A stretch of DNA of 64,000 nt from Echinicola rosea (lineage in GTDB: Bacteria; Bacteroidota; Bacteroidia; Cytophagales; Cyclobacteriaceae). Both the position numbers and the translations under genes were made by a program. Positions within the stretch are counted from its first letter, which is position 1, and each line of letters opens with the position of its first letter. Under the pieces are notes generated by a model. It did not search any database, was not told where the DNA came from, and saw only the letters and a program-made list of their open reading frames with translations. Location: contig NZ_CP040106.1 of assembly GCF_005281475.1 (NCBI RefSeq), positions 811,501 through 875,500 of the forward strand. Direction: 5' to 3'. This document shows positions 26,410-35,837 of the stretch, piece by piece.

Positions 26410-27723
26410 TTATTTTTTCTTATAGGTGATTTTCACCGGAACCCCTTGAAAATCAAAATGTTCCCTAAGCCTATTTTCAAGATACCTGGTATATGGTGCC
26501 TTGAGGTATTGCGGTAAATTACAGAAGAACGCAAATACCGGATTTTTGGTCGGCAGCTGTGTGATGTATTTGATTTTAATGTACTTTCCTTTCCACGCTG
26601 GGGGTGGATAACGCTCGATTTCCGGAAGCATTTTATCATTCAGCTGAGAAGTAGCGATTTTTCTCGTCTTGTTTTCGTACACCTGCACCGCCAATTCGAT
26701 CGCTTGGAAAATTCTTTGCTTGGTAAGCATGGAAGTAAAGATGATAGGGATCCACCTGTTTTCACCGAGTTTTTCCATCATATCATCCTTAAACTTGTTC
26801 ATCGTCTTGTGATCTTTTTCGATCAAATCCCACTTATTGACCATGATCATCACACCCTTGTTGTTTTTGATGGCCAGTGAAATCAGGTTGATATCTTGGG
26901 CTTCCAGACCGCGGCTCGCATCCACCATGACGATCACCACATCTGAGTCCTCCAAAGTCCTTAAGGAACGCATCACGGAATAAAATTCTATGTCCTCTTT
27001 TACCCTCGATTTTTTACGGATCCCAGCGGTATCGGAGATGATAAAATTCTTCCCGTACAGGGTATAGTGGGAATTGATGGTATCCCTCGTAGTGCCGGCT
27101 TCGTCCGTGACGATGGTCCTTTCGGTTCCGAGCAGGGCATTAAGGAAAGAGGATTTACCAACATTGGGGCGACCCAAAATGGCGAGCTTTGGTATGCCCT
27201 CATCCGGGTTTTCTATACCTTCATCATCAAAATTGGTAATCAACTCATCCAATAAATCGCCGGTACCACTGCCACTGGCAGCGGCAATAGGATAAACGGC
27301 GCCATCCCCTAGGCCCAATTCATAAAACTCATTGGCCATAAAAGACCTTTCTTGTGTATCGGCTTTATTGGCGACGATAAATATGGGCTTATTGGCACCC
27401 CTAAGTTCATTGGCAAATTCCTTGTCCAGATCCGTCAGCCCATCAATACAGTCCACCACAAAAAGGATGACAGAGGCTTCCTCCAAAGCCAGCTTCACCT
27501 GCTTGCGGATCTCCGCTTCGAAGACATCCTCCGAGCCGGTCACATATCCACCCGTATCGATCACGGAAAAAAACTTTCCTCCCCACTGGGCATGTCCGTA
27601 ATGCCGGTCCCTGGTCACCCCGCTTTCATTGTCCTCGATAGCCTTACGCTGTTCGACGAGACGATTAAAGAAAGTGGATTTGCCCACATTTGGCCTCCCT
27701 ACTATTGCTACTATATTTGCCAT
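26410..27723 (-). CDS. der: ribosome assembly GTPase Der (EngA)
   Basis: A 437-residue protein with two G domains in tandem. The first P-loop is GRPNVGKSTFFNRL near residue 8 and the second GRPNVGKSSFLNAL near residue 180; both keep DTxG and NKxD motifs, and a KH-like domain ends the protein (YPPPAWKGKYIKIKYITQ). Der acts in 50S subunit maturation. The ATG at 27723 is used because it gives the standard MANIVAIVG start. It follows era by 19 bases in the same operon. Confidence 0.97.
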   Translation of the reverse strand: MANIVAIVGRPNVGKSTFFNRLVEQRKAIEDNESGVTRDRHYGHAQWGGKFFSVIDTGGYVTGSEDVFEAEIRKQVKLALEEASVILFVVDCIDGLTDLDKEFANELRGANKPIFIVANKADTQERSFMANEFYELGLGDGAVYPIAAASGSGTGDLLDELITNFDDEGIENPDEGIPKLAILGRPNVGKSSFLNALLGTERTIVTDEAGTTRDTINSHYTLYGKNFIISDTAGIRKKSRVKEDIEFYSVMRSLRTLEDSDVVIVMVDASRGLEAQDINLISLAIKNNKGVMIMVNKWDLIEKDHKTMNKFKDDMMEKLGENRWIPIIFTSMLTKQRIFQAIELAVQVYENKTRKIATSQLNDKMLPEIERYPPPAWKGKYIKIKYITQLPTKNPVFAFFCNLPQYLKAPYTRYLENRLREHFDFQGVPVKITYKKK

Positions 27724-27742
27724 TTTTCTACGCTTTGTAAGG

Positions 27743-28633
27743 TTACTGATCGTAACCAAATTTTCTTAGTTTGTTTTTATTTTTTCTCCAGTCGTCCTCT
27801 ACCTTCACATGGGTTTCGAGAAATACCTGCTTGCCAAAAAAAGCTTCCATTGCCTCTCTAGACTGAATGCCTACATTCTTTATGGCTTTGCCTTTATCTC
27901 CGATGATGATGCCCTTTTGGCTGGATCGCTCCACAAAGATAATAGCCCTGACACGGATGATCTTATCATCTTCGGTAAATTGATCAATGGAGACCTCAGT
28001 GCTGTATGGAATTTCTTTTTTGTAGTTTATAAATATTTTCTCCCTGATGATCTCCGAGGCGAAGAAACGCTCTGGCCGATCAGTAAGTTCCTCCTTATCA
28101 TAATAAGGTGGATGCACCGGTAACCGGTCCAGGATCTCCTGCATGATCCGCTCGATATTAAAGTTTTCGAGGGCCGACACTGGGATAACCGTATCGGTTT
28201 TTAGCCGCTTGGTCCAATATTGGGTGACTTCTTCCAGCGTGTTACCTTTAGAAAGGTCTATCTTATTGATAACCAACAAAACGGGCACCCCGGAAGCATT
28301 TATTTTTTCAATGACTTCTTCAATTTCATTATCTGTCTCAAACAGGTCAGTGACAAACACAATGACATCTGCATCTTCCAGTGAAAGGTTGACAAAGCTC
28401 ATCATACTTTTATGCAACTCGTATTTGGGCTTTAGCATACCGGGCGTATCCGAAAAAACGATCTGGTAGTCAGCATCATTTATAAGTCCAAGAATGCGGT
28501 GCCGGGTGGTCTGGGCTTTAGAAGAGATAATAGAAAGCCTTTCCCCTACCAAGACATTCATGAGCGTGGACTTCCCTACATTGGGTTTGCCGATGATATT
28601 AACAAAACCAGCCTTATGAGTTTTTTCGGTCAT
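27743..28633 (-). CDS. era: ribosome assembly GTPase Era
   Basis: A 296-residue protein with GKPNVGKSTLMN (P-loop), DTPGM, NKID and a C-terminal KH domain around GIIIGDKGKAIKNVG that binds the 3' end of 16S rRNA. Era acts in 30S maturation. It heads an era-der operon and is divergent to initiator tRNA-fMet, 138 bases away. The minus-strand -7 box TACCTTTG (28657-28650) would give a leader of only about 10 bases. Confidence 0.97.
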   Translation of the reverse strand: MTEKTHKAGFVNIIGKPNVGKSTLMNVLVGERLSIISSKAQTTRHRILGLINDADYQIVFSDTPGMLKPKYELHKSMMSFVNLSLEDADVIVFVTDLFETDNEIEEVIEKINASGVPVLLVINKIDLSKGNTLEEVTQYWTKRLKTDTVIPVSALENFNIERIMQEILDRLPVHPPYYDKEELTDRPERFFASEIIREKIFINYKKEIPYSTEVSIDQFTEDDKIIRVRAIIFVERSSQKGIIIGDKGKAIKNVGIQSREAMEAFFGKQVFLETHVKVEDDWRKNKNKLRKFGYDQ

Positions 28634-28658
28634 AGAGATATTTTTTTTACAAAGGTAC

Positions 28659-28688
28659 TTGATTTTTCACAAAATGTACGTACCTTTG
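28659..28688 (+). promoter_or_regulatory. promoter of tRNA-fMet, facing a mirrored -7 box for era
   Basis: TTG at 28659-28661, a spacer of exactly 19 bases and TACCTTTG at 28681-28688 fit the Bacteroidota consensus perfectly. The minus strand carries the same TACCTTTG at 28657-28650, pointing toward era, though its -33 element is poor. The two boxes lie 23 bases apart, so polymerase at one site should exclude the other. Confidence 0.7.
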
Positions 28689-28771
28689 TATCACAATAAA
28701 GGAAACAAGGTATTGAACAAGTCAAAACCACCTTTAAATTAGCAAAAGATAATAATATTTATAAGATATAT

Positions 28772-28844
<73 letters not shown>

Positions 28845-28852
28845 CTACGAAA

Positions 28853-28879
28853 GGATACTGGAAACGGTATCCTTTTTTT
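28853..28879 (+). terminator. terminator of tRNA-fMet
   Basis: GGATACTG (28853-28860), a GAAA tetraloop and CGGTATCC (28865-28872), with one G-T pair, then seven T. It starts 8 bases after the mature tRNA end. Confidence 0.92.
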
Positions 28880-28899
28880 GTACACAAAAATTAAGATTT

Positions 28900-28954
28900 C
28901 TCGCCGGGCTCTTATCCGCCGCGGCGGACACAGGTTCGAGTCCTGTTCCCGCTA
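28900..28954 (+). pseudogene. 3' half of a second tRNA-fMet, broken
   Basis: Compared with the intact tRNA, this stretch keeps the anticodon-stem start (CGGGCTC), then a GC palindrome TCCGCCGCGGCGGA replaces part of the anticodon and variable region, and the whole T-arm and acceptor 3' strand (CACAGGTTCGAGTCC and onward to GCTA) are identical. The 5' half is absent. It may be a decayed tandem tRNA gene or an attachment-site duplicate. The last bases CCTGTTCCCGCTACT form the core that recurs at the other island junctions. Confidence 0.8.
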
Positions 28955-29222
28955 CTAAACAATTAGTTGATCATTCATGGTCAACTTTTTGTGCTTTATA
29001 GGGTTTGTGGTGCAGTTTATAAACCTCATTTGATTCAAATCAATTCCAATTGGTTCCAAATGACTCAAATTTGTCCCCCTTTTAGAACTGTATTGTCACT
29101 CAATTTTTATAGGTAAAGGTGATGTGCGAGCGCTTTGTAGGTTGTAAAAGTCAAAGAGATCGTATCGAAATCATTCAAATGGATTTGGATTTACTGAAAT
29201 GAAGTCTCTGATTTTTTGAAAG
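28942..29222 (+). repeat. island junction R1: tRNA core plus conserved right arm
   Basis: From 28942 the sequence CCTGTTCCCGCTACTAAACA and about 280 following bases recur at 44079, 55772 and 63628. The arm opens with a hairpin and T-run (stem 28966-28972 with 28979-28985, T at 28986-28990), a working-looking terminator. It then holds two near-repeats of CAATTCCAATTGGTTCC-type bases and the G-rich GGTGATGTGCGAGCGCTT. R3 matches this arm through about 56040. Here the left side is tRNA sequence, whereas the other copies have a separate conserved left arm. Confidence 0.88.
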
Positions 29223-29320
29223 ACTAGAGGTCAACAGTCAACTATTGTAGGGGTTAAGTTTAGCCAAAAGTGTGTCCTGAAAATTAGGGGATGCTCAGGC
29301 AACAGGCCAAGGCCTTCGCT

Positions 29321-31381
29321 TCAAGAAGGTTGTTCGGCCAATGGAAGGGCAAACCAGAATGTACTTCCCTTTCCCTGTTCCGACTCCACCCCTATTTTCC
29401 CATGGTTCATTTCCATGTATTGCCTGCTCAGCACAAGTCCCAGTCCGGTACCTATTTCATGGTGGGTACCTTCGGTGCTCATGTTCACCTCATCGAAGAT
29501 ATGCGGAAGTTTTTCGGCTGGAATCCCTGTCCCTGTATCCTCTACAGAGACCACCAACAACCTTTCCCCACTTTGGATACTGGAGCTAATTATGATCCCA
29601 TCGCCCTTACCGGAATATTTAATGGCATTGGCAAGAAAGTTACGGACAACAATTTTGACCATTTCCACATCGGCAAAGACAATCCCTGGCCCTGTTCGGT
29701 CAAGGACCTCTATCCCTTTCCTTTTTGCGTCCGGGAGGAGCAGCGATATGGTCTTTTCCACTATTTCCTTTATTTCAAACCTGACCGGGCGTGCCGAAGC
29801 TTCGGTCATCTGGCTTTTCGCCCACAGGACGAGGTCATTTACAAAAAAATTTACCTCGTTCAATTTCATGCTGATATCATTGGTAAGCATGCCCATTTCT
29901 TCCTTGGTGAACATCCCTTCCCGGTACATGTCAACGGTACTTTTCAGGGAGTTCAACGGTGTCTTTACATCATGTGCCACTACCGACAATATCCTGTCCT
30001 TGAATTTCCCCATCCTTTCAAGCTCCCTGTTCTGCGCATCAATCTCTTCTTGGTGAAGTTTTTGTATCCTGTTGGTACGGCGGATATTCCGGAGATAGAG
30101 AAATAACAACACGACCATCACGACCAACAATATCGATAGCACAAGGATAAAATAGGTTAAATTGCGCTGGCGAAGCAACTGCTCCTGGTGCCTTTGGTTG
30201 ACTGTCCTTATTTCCTGGCCATGCCGGAACTGCTCCTCGGCCCGCACCAGCTGCGTCCTTACCTCTTGGTTCATCAGACTGTCTCCAAGCGAGGTATATT
30301 CCCGATAACTGTCGAGTGCCGCTTTATAATCTCCCTTAGCCGCTTGTATTTCACTTAAGACGAGTACTCCCTCCCTTGTCAAGGTCATATGGTTGATTTT
30401 CCGTGCCAGTCGGAGTCCCCTTTGCACCTGAACATATGCCTCTTCTGGTTTTCCTGTCCCAAGCAGGCACTTGGCTACTTTAAGGTCTGCTTCGGCCACT
30501 TTTTGTTCGGTTCCCAGCTTCATGGCAATGTTTGCTGCCTCGGCATACTTTTCCATGGCCTCCGTTGGATTTCCCGTCTGTTCCAAAAAGTCCCCTAAGG
30601 CCATAAAGGACCTGACCATGCCGGCCCTGTGGCCCAGGTCCCTACTTTCTTTCAGGGCCTTTTCGTAAAACCCAAGGGCTGTTGCAGGCTGGTTTTCCTT
30701 GAGGTAAACCCGGCCTATCCTTATATCCAACATATGCAGGAGATCCTTGTAACCTGCACGGTCATAAAGGGCCTTGCTCCGGGCAAAGGACTTCCTTGCT
30801 TCCTGCAAATTCCCCTGAAGCTCATGGACCTGCCCAAGGGTCCAATGGTTGCGGGCCACCTGCTTGTCATAACCGTTCTCAGTGGCGATTTCCAGGCCCC
30901 TATAGGCCAGTTGCTGTGCCTTTTCGTACAAACCGATGTCCATGTAGACCATCGACAGGTTTATGCACAATACCCCTATTTCCTTTCTGAGCCCCATCTT
31001 TTCGGCCCGTATCATGGCATCCCTTTCCACCTCCATGGCCTCTTGGAAGTTCCCTTTTTCATAATGGGCCGTACCGATATTGATCATTGCGACCACCTCT
31101 CCCCTTTGGTATCCTATGCGGTTGCTGAACAGGAGGGCCCTTTTTGATATGGCCATCACAGAATCCGGAACGGTACTCCAATACCGATAGGCAAGATGGT
31201 TCAGGGTCTTGATATAGGCTGTATCTTTCTCGTAACCGGGTGTTTGCTGAAACTGCTCTACCTTTGTCTGTAGGCTATCCTTGTCCAGCTCCTGTGCGAA
31301 CGTTGCGGTGGACAGTACAATTTGGACCGCCCATAGGTACCAAGATGCTCTACAATACTGATGCACCATAAAAATGTACAT
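29321..31381 (-). CDS. membrane sensor histidine kinase with periplasmic TPR repeats
   Basis: A 686-residue protein. The signal sequence ends near STATFAQ (residue 30). Residues about 60-380 are TPR-like helical pairs placed outside the membrane, followed by a membrane helix at about 409-430 and a short coiled coil. The kinase core has the phospho-acceptor His470 in SVVAHDVKTPLNSL, an N box (VVRNFLANAIKYS), and ATP-lid glycines DTGTGIP and GTGLGLVLSR. There is no receiver domain, and no response regulator is nearby. Its ligand is unknown. The start at 31381 is chosen as giving the best signal peptide; ATGs at 31447 and 31369 are alternatives. Confidence 0.85.
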   Translation of the reverse strand: MYIFMVHQYCRASWYLWAVQIVLSTATFAQELDKDSLQTKVEQFQQTPGYEKDTAYIKTLNHLAYRYWSTVPDSVMAISKRALLFSNRIGYQRGEVVAMINIGTAHYEKGNFQEAMEVERDAMIRAEKMGLRKEIGVLCINLSMVYMDIGLYEKAQQLAYRGLEIATENGYDKQVARNHWTLGQVHELQGNLQEARKSFARSKALYDRAGYKDLLHMLDIRIGRVYLKENQPATALGFYEKALKESRDLGHRAGMVRSFMALGDFLEQTGNPTEAMEKYAEAANIAMKLGTEQKVAEADLKVAKCLLGTGKPEEAYVQVQRGLRLARKINHMTLTREGVLVLSEIQAAKGDYKAALDSYREYTSLGDSLMNQEVRTQLVRAEEQFRHGQEIRTVNQRHQEQLLRQRNLTYFILVLSILLVVMVVLLFLYLRNIRRTNRIQKLHQEEIDAQNRELERMGKFKDRILSVVAHDVKTPLNSLKSTVDMYREGMFTKEEMGMLTNDISMKLNEVNFFVNDLVLWAKSQMTEASARPVRFEIKEIVEKTISLLLPDAKRKGIEVLDRTGPGIVFADVEMVKIVVRNFLANAIKYSGKGDGIIISSSIQSGERLLVVSVEDTGTGIPAEKLPHIFDEVNMSTEGTHHEIGTGLGLVLSRQYMEMNHGKIGVESEQGKGSTFWFALPLAEQPS

Positions 31382-31705
31382 TTTAAATTCCTTGCTCCTC
31401 ATCAACGATAAATGAACGATAACCTTAAAAAACCATAATTTACCCATAAAAACAATTTCAGGGAGTATCTCTTTGCCAACTTTGGTTGCGAGCTGTTAAT
31501 ATTTATGCAAAAGGGCTCCCCTTCCTTCCGACGATCCAATGATGGAAAGCGTCCTCTGGAGACCAAAGATTGCTTTACAGGTGGCCTTTTCCATTCCCTG
31601 ACCTTTCATCATCGGGACTTATTTTACCATGCCGGTGCCCCTTACTGTTTTTTATTTCCACCACCATTCCAAAAAAAGGTTCAAGACACCAAATACGGGT
31701 CTTTA

Positions 31706-32082
31706 TCGTTTCCTGATGATCAGGCCTGCAAGGCCGGGACTGTCCAGCATCCGGCCCAATTCCGACTCTATCATTTCGCTGACCTCTGATTTGATCCTTT
31801 TGTAACTATTGGCCACTTCGTGATCCTTCAATTTCCTGCATGGGGGAATGGGCCGGTAACGGTTAGGTTGATATAAAAAATCGTAGCACTCCACTTTCCC
31901 AAGATTCCTGTACTTTCGGTAGAACTGGTAGGAGTAATTTGTTTTTTGATCAGTTTTTCCAGCTTTTTGCTGACGTGGACAGGTGTGGACATAACGGATC
32001 GGTTTGAACTGTAAAGATGGGTTTTTTTAAGATTTCTCTGGGTTGGTTGGGGCTTTCCTACGGCCAGGCTATCCACTCCCAT
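31706..32082 (-). pseudogene. possible frameshifted small gene of island 1
   Basis: Two overlapping minus-strand frames together could encode one protein. The first holds VSKKLEKLIKKQITPT and GILGKWSATIFYIN, which faintly resembles the DUF6933 start, and then stops at 31828. The other frame continues with KLKDHEVANSYKRIKSEVSE and ends IIRKR. Both segments have plausible composition, but the family call is weak and the frameshift is inferred. Confidence 0.25.
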
Positions 32083-32779
32083 TCTTTCTCTTTTAATAGA
32101 GAAAGGATTTCCGCTACTATCCTTAAGCCATATTCCCCGTTTCGCCCACTCCTTCCATTCCGATCATTCGCACCATTTTTTAAATGACAGCTCTTTCCTC
32201 TCCATTTCAAGAGAGGGCTTTCACTCCCCACGGCTACCGCTTTACTCCACTTAGCCTTTATCCTTTACCCGGCAAGCCTGGGGAATAGGACGGCCGTTAC
32301 GTAAAGCCGTAGCCTGAGCCTCCTTTAGGGGGGCAAGCCATTTTGCGCTTTTCTTTCCTTTCATCAGGGGGCGTTTTTCTTCTGAGGGGGTTGTCTGATC
32401 CGTTCCAGATTTTTACTGGCGTCAAGTCCGCCCAACCAAGCAAAGGTGAAACCCAGAACCTGGGACCGTCAAAAATTCGCTACGCCCTGAAGTGAAAAAG
32501 GCGGTTTCCTACGGACTGCCTCCGACTTTTTTATTCAGGCTTTTGCCTTACACAGAACCCGGTTTTCGATAGACGCTTGTCGGTCGGAACCTCAACACCA
32601 GTGGATAAAAAAATGTCACTACTCAGTCAAATATTCCCACTCTCCCAGAAAAACAAAGCTCCCCTGACTCCAGGGAAAAGCGCTGAAAGTGTCGGGTCGA
32701 GTTGCCTTACATCCTTGGATATGAGAGCGGGTTTTTGGGCAATGACAAGTTCCTTTTTATCACTTAAAATCCTATCAAA
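32083..32779. other. gene-poor GC-richer stretch before the ArdC gene
   Basis: About 700 bases with higher G+C than the rest of the island and many short G or C runs (for example near 32310-32400). No convincing gene is present. A 68-codon frame at 32577-32783 overlaps the ArdC start by ATGA but has unnatural composition. Similar G-rich non-coding stretches occur next to antirestriction genes in Bacteroidota conjugative elements, so this may be a relic of such an element (inference). Confidence 0.4.
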
Positions 32780-33685
32780 ATGAAAGCATGGGAAAATTTC
32801 AACAAACTAGCAGAAACGGTAACCAATGAAATTATCGAGGGAATTCAATCTGACAATCTTACCTGGGAAAAAGTCTGGAATCCCAGAAACGCACCGAAAA
32901 ATTACGCTTCAAACCGACCCTATTTAGGATTTAATGCCCTTTGGCTTGCGTGGGTAACTACTTCCAAAAATTTCTCCAGTCCCTATTTCCTTACCTTCAA
33001 ACAGGCCAAGCAACTTGGTGGAAATGTCAAGAAAGACCAAAGAGGGACAAAGGTTGTATTCTGGAAGATTTCCAAATATGTAAAAGGACAAACTACCAAC
33101 ATGGAAGGAGAGGACGAAGAGGTTTATGGTAAAAAATTCACCCCATTTATCTGGGCCGTTTTCAATATCGACCAAATTGAGGGAATTGATTTTGAGATCA
33201 AAGAATCCGAGGAAAAAGCCTTTACTCCAATTGAGGCCTGTGAGCAAATAATCTCAGGGTTTGCGGATTGTCCTAATATTGTCCATGAAGGTGATGAAGC
33301 TTTTTACAGCCCTTCAATGGATTATATCAATATGCCAGAAAGGGAGGCTTTCAAAGCAGAAGAGCAATACTATTCCGTTCTTTTTCATGAAGCAGTTCAC
33401 TCGACTGGTCATTCATGCAGATTAGGTAGATTTTCAGAAAGACCTGCTTTAGCAGGCTTCGGCTCAGTGGAATATTCGAAAGAAGAACTGATAGCAGAAA
33501 TGGGAGCCAGTTATTTGAATGCATTTGCAGGTATTAAGGATGCCAATTTCAAGAATTCTCTGGCATACATGAAAGGTTGGTTGAAGCCACTTAAGGATGA
33601 TCCAAAAATGCTGATCTATGCAGCCCAAAAAGCCCATCAAGCAGCCAATTACATTTTAGGAATTGAATCAGAAGGGGAGGAGTGA
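32780..33685 (+). CDS. ArdC-type antirestriction protein
   Basis: A 301-residue protein. The N-terminal half is the ssDNA-binding ArdC domain (DNLTWEKVWNPRNAP, RPYLGFNALWL, VKKDQRGTKVVFWK). The C-terminal half is a zincin-like metallopeptidase with HEAVHSTGH at residues 203-211 and a further acidic ligand candidate in EELIAEMGA. ArdC proteins protect incoming plasmid or conjugative DNA from restriction, so this gene is a trace of a mobile element. Its stop codon lies inside a terminator hairpin. A partial copy of its 3' end lies 1.7 kb downstream. Confidence 0.9.
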   Translation: MKAWENFNKLAETVTNEIIEGIQSDNLTWEKVWNPRNAPKNYASNRPYLGFNALWLAWVTTSKNFSSPYFLTFKQAKQLGGNVKKDQRGTKVVFWKISKYVKGQTTNMEGEDEEVYGKKFTPFIWAVFNIDQIEGIDFEIKESEEKAFTPIEACEQIISGFADCPNIVHEGDEAFYSPSMDYINMPEREAFKAEEQYYSVLFHEAVHSTGHSCRLGRFSERPALAGFGSVEYSKEELIAEMGASYLNAFAGIKDANFKNSLAYMKGWLKPLKDDPKMLIYAAQKAHQAANYILGIESEGEE

Positions 33686-33699
33686 TCTTCCCTTTTTTT
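33675..33699 (+). terminator. terminator overlapping the ardC stop codon
   Basis: GGGAGGA (33675-33681), loop GTGA, TCTTCCC (33686-33692), then seven T. The TGA stop lies in the loop. The downstream partial copy keeps a similar hairpin near 35571-35594. Confidence 0.8.
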
Positions 33700-33819
33700 G
33701 CTATAATGGATTTTGGCAGATTAATACCTGATTAATCAAACCCGTTTTGTCAATTGCTTTTTCAAGTTGAAAAAAAAATCTATTACTGAAATCACAGAAG
33801 AATATGCTGAAACCTTTTT

Positions 33820-34158
33820 TTATTTTAAATTATTCAACTTGTTTCCTGTAATTTTTGATTTTTTTGTATTCAGTGAATTTAAAAGTGCTCTTTGAGCTTC
33901 ATGAAACCTTGTTTTTTCTACAATATCAGAATCAACTATCACTCCGTCTATGTATACAGTGTCTTGAACAGAAGTAAAATACATTTTCACTTCTCCAATT
34001 CCAGATAAATCAACTACCGTCCATTTATAGTTATCTAAATCAGTATTCTTTGGATAATATGGTTTTTGAGAAATTCGATTAGCTTCTGCTAAATTGTCTG
34101 ATTTTTTAATTAGATGGTTTTTTAAGTTTTGTACTTGTTCTTGGGTAAAGTAGCTCAT
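33820..34158 (-). CDS. hypothetical protein
   Basis: A 112-residue soluble protein, Asn- and Lys-rich, with a helical start (TQEQVQNLKNHLIKKSDNLA), a beta segment (YKWTVVDLSGIGEVKMYFTS) and a basic C-terminus. I recognise no family. It lies inside the segment bracketed by ardC and the ardC fragment, opposite in direction to the AbiGi-like gene, and it is clearly A+T-rich like the other island genes. Confidence 0.6.
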   Translation of the reverse strand: MSYFTQEQVQNLKNHLIKKSDNLAEANRISQKPYYPKNTDLDNYKWTVVDLSGIGEVKMYFTSVQDTVYIDGVIVDSDIVEKTRFHEAQRALLNSLNTKKSKITGNKLNNLK

Positions 34159-34515
34159 GTGTAGTAGTAAACTTTAAGATTATTATGAGGCTATTTTAAT
34201 AATCAAAAAATACTCTTCCAAATAATAACCAAGAAATTCTATTTTTAAAGAACTAAAACATCTATTAACTTTAGTTTTATATGGAGGCAGGCTACATTAG
34301 GATACCTAACGGTAACCAGCTTGCGACTAGATAACAGATCTCACAAACTCGCCTACTAAAGGCTTTCACCCACTCGAATATTTTGGTATCTTACATTCGA
34401 GATGTCCATGCTGAGCAGATACATTATTATGATATCATAGCCACATGAGGCAAACCCACAAAATATAATTACGATTCATACATTAAGCGTTAGCAATAAT
34501 TATTTCAAGAACATA

Positions 34516-35292
34516 ATGAGCCACAAGTCTTACGAAAATCTTAGTTCCAATACTTTTTTTCACTTCACTAATTCAAAGGAGAACTTAGTGAGCATTTTAC
34601 AAAGAACATTCGAACCTAGATATTGCCTCGAACGAACTGACTATTTAACTGGTGACATGAAAATGGAAATGGCTTATCCGATGGTCTGCTTTTGTGACAT
34701 TCCTCTCTCCAAACTTAAAAGACATATAGGAACTTATGGAAACTATGGAATTGGATTAGCAAAAAATTGGGGATTTAAGAAAAATTTAAGTCCTGTAATC
34801 TATACCAAACAAAAGGCTAGAACCGCTTCTAATTATGAAAAACTCATAAAATGGTATAGGCAAAATTTTGATGAAGGAAGTAAAAATTCTAAGGAGAAAA
34901 AATTTCGTCAACTTTTCTCTGACTTTCTAATGTTTACTAAGCCGTATTCTGGAAAGATGTTTAAAAATGGAAAAAATCAATTTACACGATTTTATGATGA
35001 GCGGGAATGGCGTTGGGTCCCTAGAATTACCAATAAGGATATTTGGACTCACTTAGGTAAGGAACAATTTCTTAATAAGGAAATTAAAGATAAGGCCGAT
35101 CTAATGGTCTCTGAGCTTTACCGTCTACACTTTCAACCAAAGGATATTAACTATCTGATACTTAACACCGAAGAAGAGATCGATGATTTCATTCAATCTA
35201 TAGAGCAAATAAAAGAAAAATTCAATAAGCGAACGATTAAGAAATTAACAAGTAGGATCATAACGCGCCAACAGATAATATCTGACTTTTAA
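34516..35292 (+). CDS. AbiGi-like abortive infection protein
   Basis: A 258-residue soluble protein. The N-terminal part has HFTNSKENLVSILQ and then MVCFCDIPLSKLKRHIGTYG with YGIGLAKNWG, the signature of AbiGi-family proteins, the partner of the AbiGii nucleotidyltransferase toxin in lactococcal AbiG. A later EWRWVP and an acidic C-terminus also fit. No AbiGii toxin is adjacent, although an AbiEii/AbiGii-family toxin lies 22 kb away in another island. The gene stands alone between ardC and a duplicated ardC fragment. Confidence 0.7.
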   Translation: MSHKSYENLSSNTFFHFTNSKENLVSILQRTFEPRYCLERTDYLTGDMKMEMAYPMVCFCDIPLSKLKRHIGTYGNYGIGLAKNWGFKKNLSPVIYTKQKARTASNYEKLIKWYRQNFDEGSKNSKEKKFRQLFSDFLMFTKPYSGKMFKNGKNQFTRFYDEREWRWVPRITNKDIWTHLGKEQFLNKEIKDKADLMVSELYRLHFQPKDINYLILNTEEEIDDFIQSIEQIKEKFNKRTIKKLTSRIITRQQIISDF

Positions 35293-35369
35293 AGATATTG
35301 CTAACAGGTGATATTGTTTCATTAAATTAGTGCTGTTTATAAAGAACAAGGCTTCTCAAGTTGTTCTGC

Positions 35370-35594
35370 TCCGTGGCGTATACGAAAGAAGAGTTGACAG
35401 CCGAAATGGGAGCTAGTTTCTTGAATGCATTTGCCGGAATCAAAGATGCCAATTTTAAAAATTCCCTGACTTACACGAAAGGTTGGCTGAAGCCACTGCA
35501 AGATGACCCAAAAATATTGATCTATGCAGCCCAACAAGCCGCAAATTATATTTTAGGAATTAAAATAGAAGGGGAGGAGTGATATCCCCTTTTT
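35370..35594 (+). pseudogene. duplicated 3' fragment of the ArdC gene
   Basis: The residues from VAYTKEELTAEMGASFLNAF to IKIEGEE repeat the last 70 residues of ArdC with about 15 percent differences, and the downstream hairpin is also repeated. There is no start for the missing 230 residues, so it is a relic. With the full gene it brackets 33,700-35,360. Confidence 0.88.
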
Positions 35595-35654
35595 TGCGAT
35601 TCAGGATTTTTGTAGAATAAACACTGTTTGTTCAAAACCGTATGATCTTAAACT

Positions 35655-35837
35655 ATGGAGCCGCTGTTAATTGTTATAGTTTTTCTTAGTATCGGATTCT
35701 TGCTTTCCCTGATCCAGGATGCACATTTAAAAAATCCCTTTTTATCAAAAATGGGCTTTAAGCTAGTCACCTTTGGGTCGTTCTACTTTTTTCTGTTGGG
35801 ATCTTTTACCTCTCTGAAATTTCTTTTTGGATTCTAA
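35655..35837 (+). CDS. small membrane protein, hypothetical
   Basis: Sixty residues with two hydrophobic segments (LLIVIVFLSIGFLLSLI and LVTFGSFYFFLLGSF) separated by a polar loop. No family is recognised. Composition is plausible for a small membrane protein but the call rests on that alone. It converges with and just overlaps the next small gene. Confidence 0.4.
   Translation: MEPLLIVIVFLSIGFLLSLIQDAHLKNPFLSKMGFKLVTFGSFYFFLLGSFTSLKFLFGF

Noticed and set aside
29321..31447. Plus-strand frames opposite the histidine kinase
   Set aside because: They are mirrors of a well-supported kinase gene and show no domain of their own.
32577..32783. 68-codon frame overlapping the ArdC start by ATGA
   Set aside because: Composition is Ser- and Leu-rich without pattern, no family is recognised and the region upstream is non-coding in character; the overlap alone is not enough.
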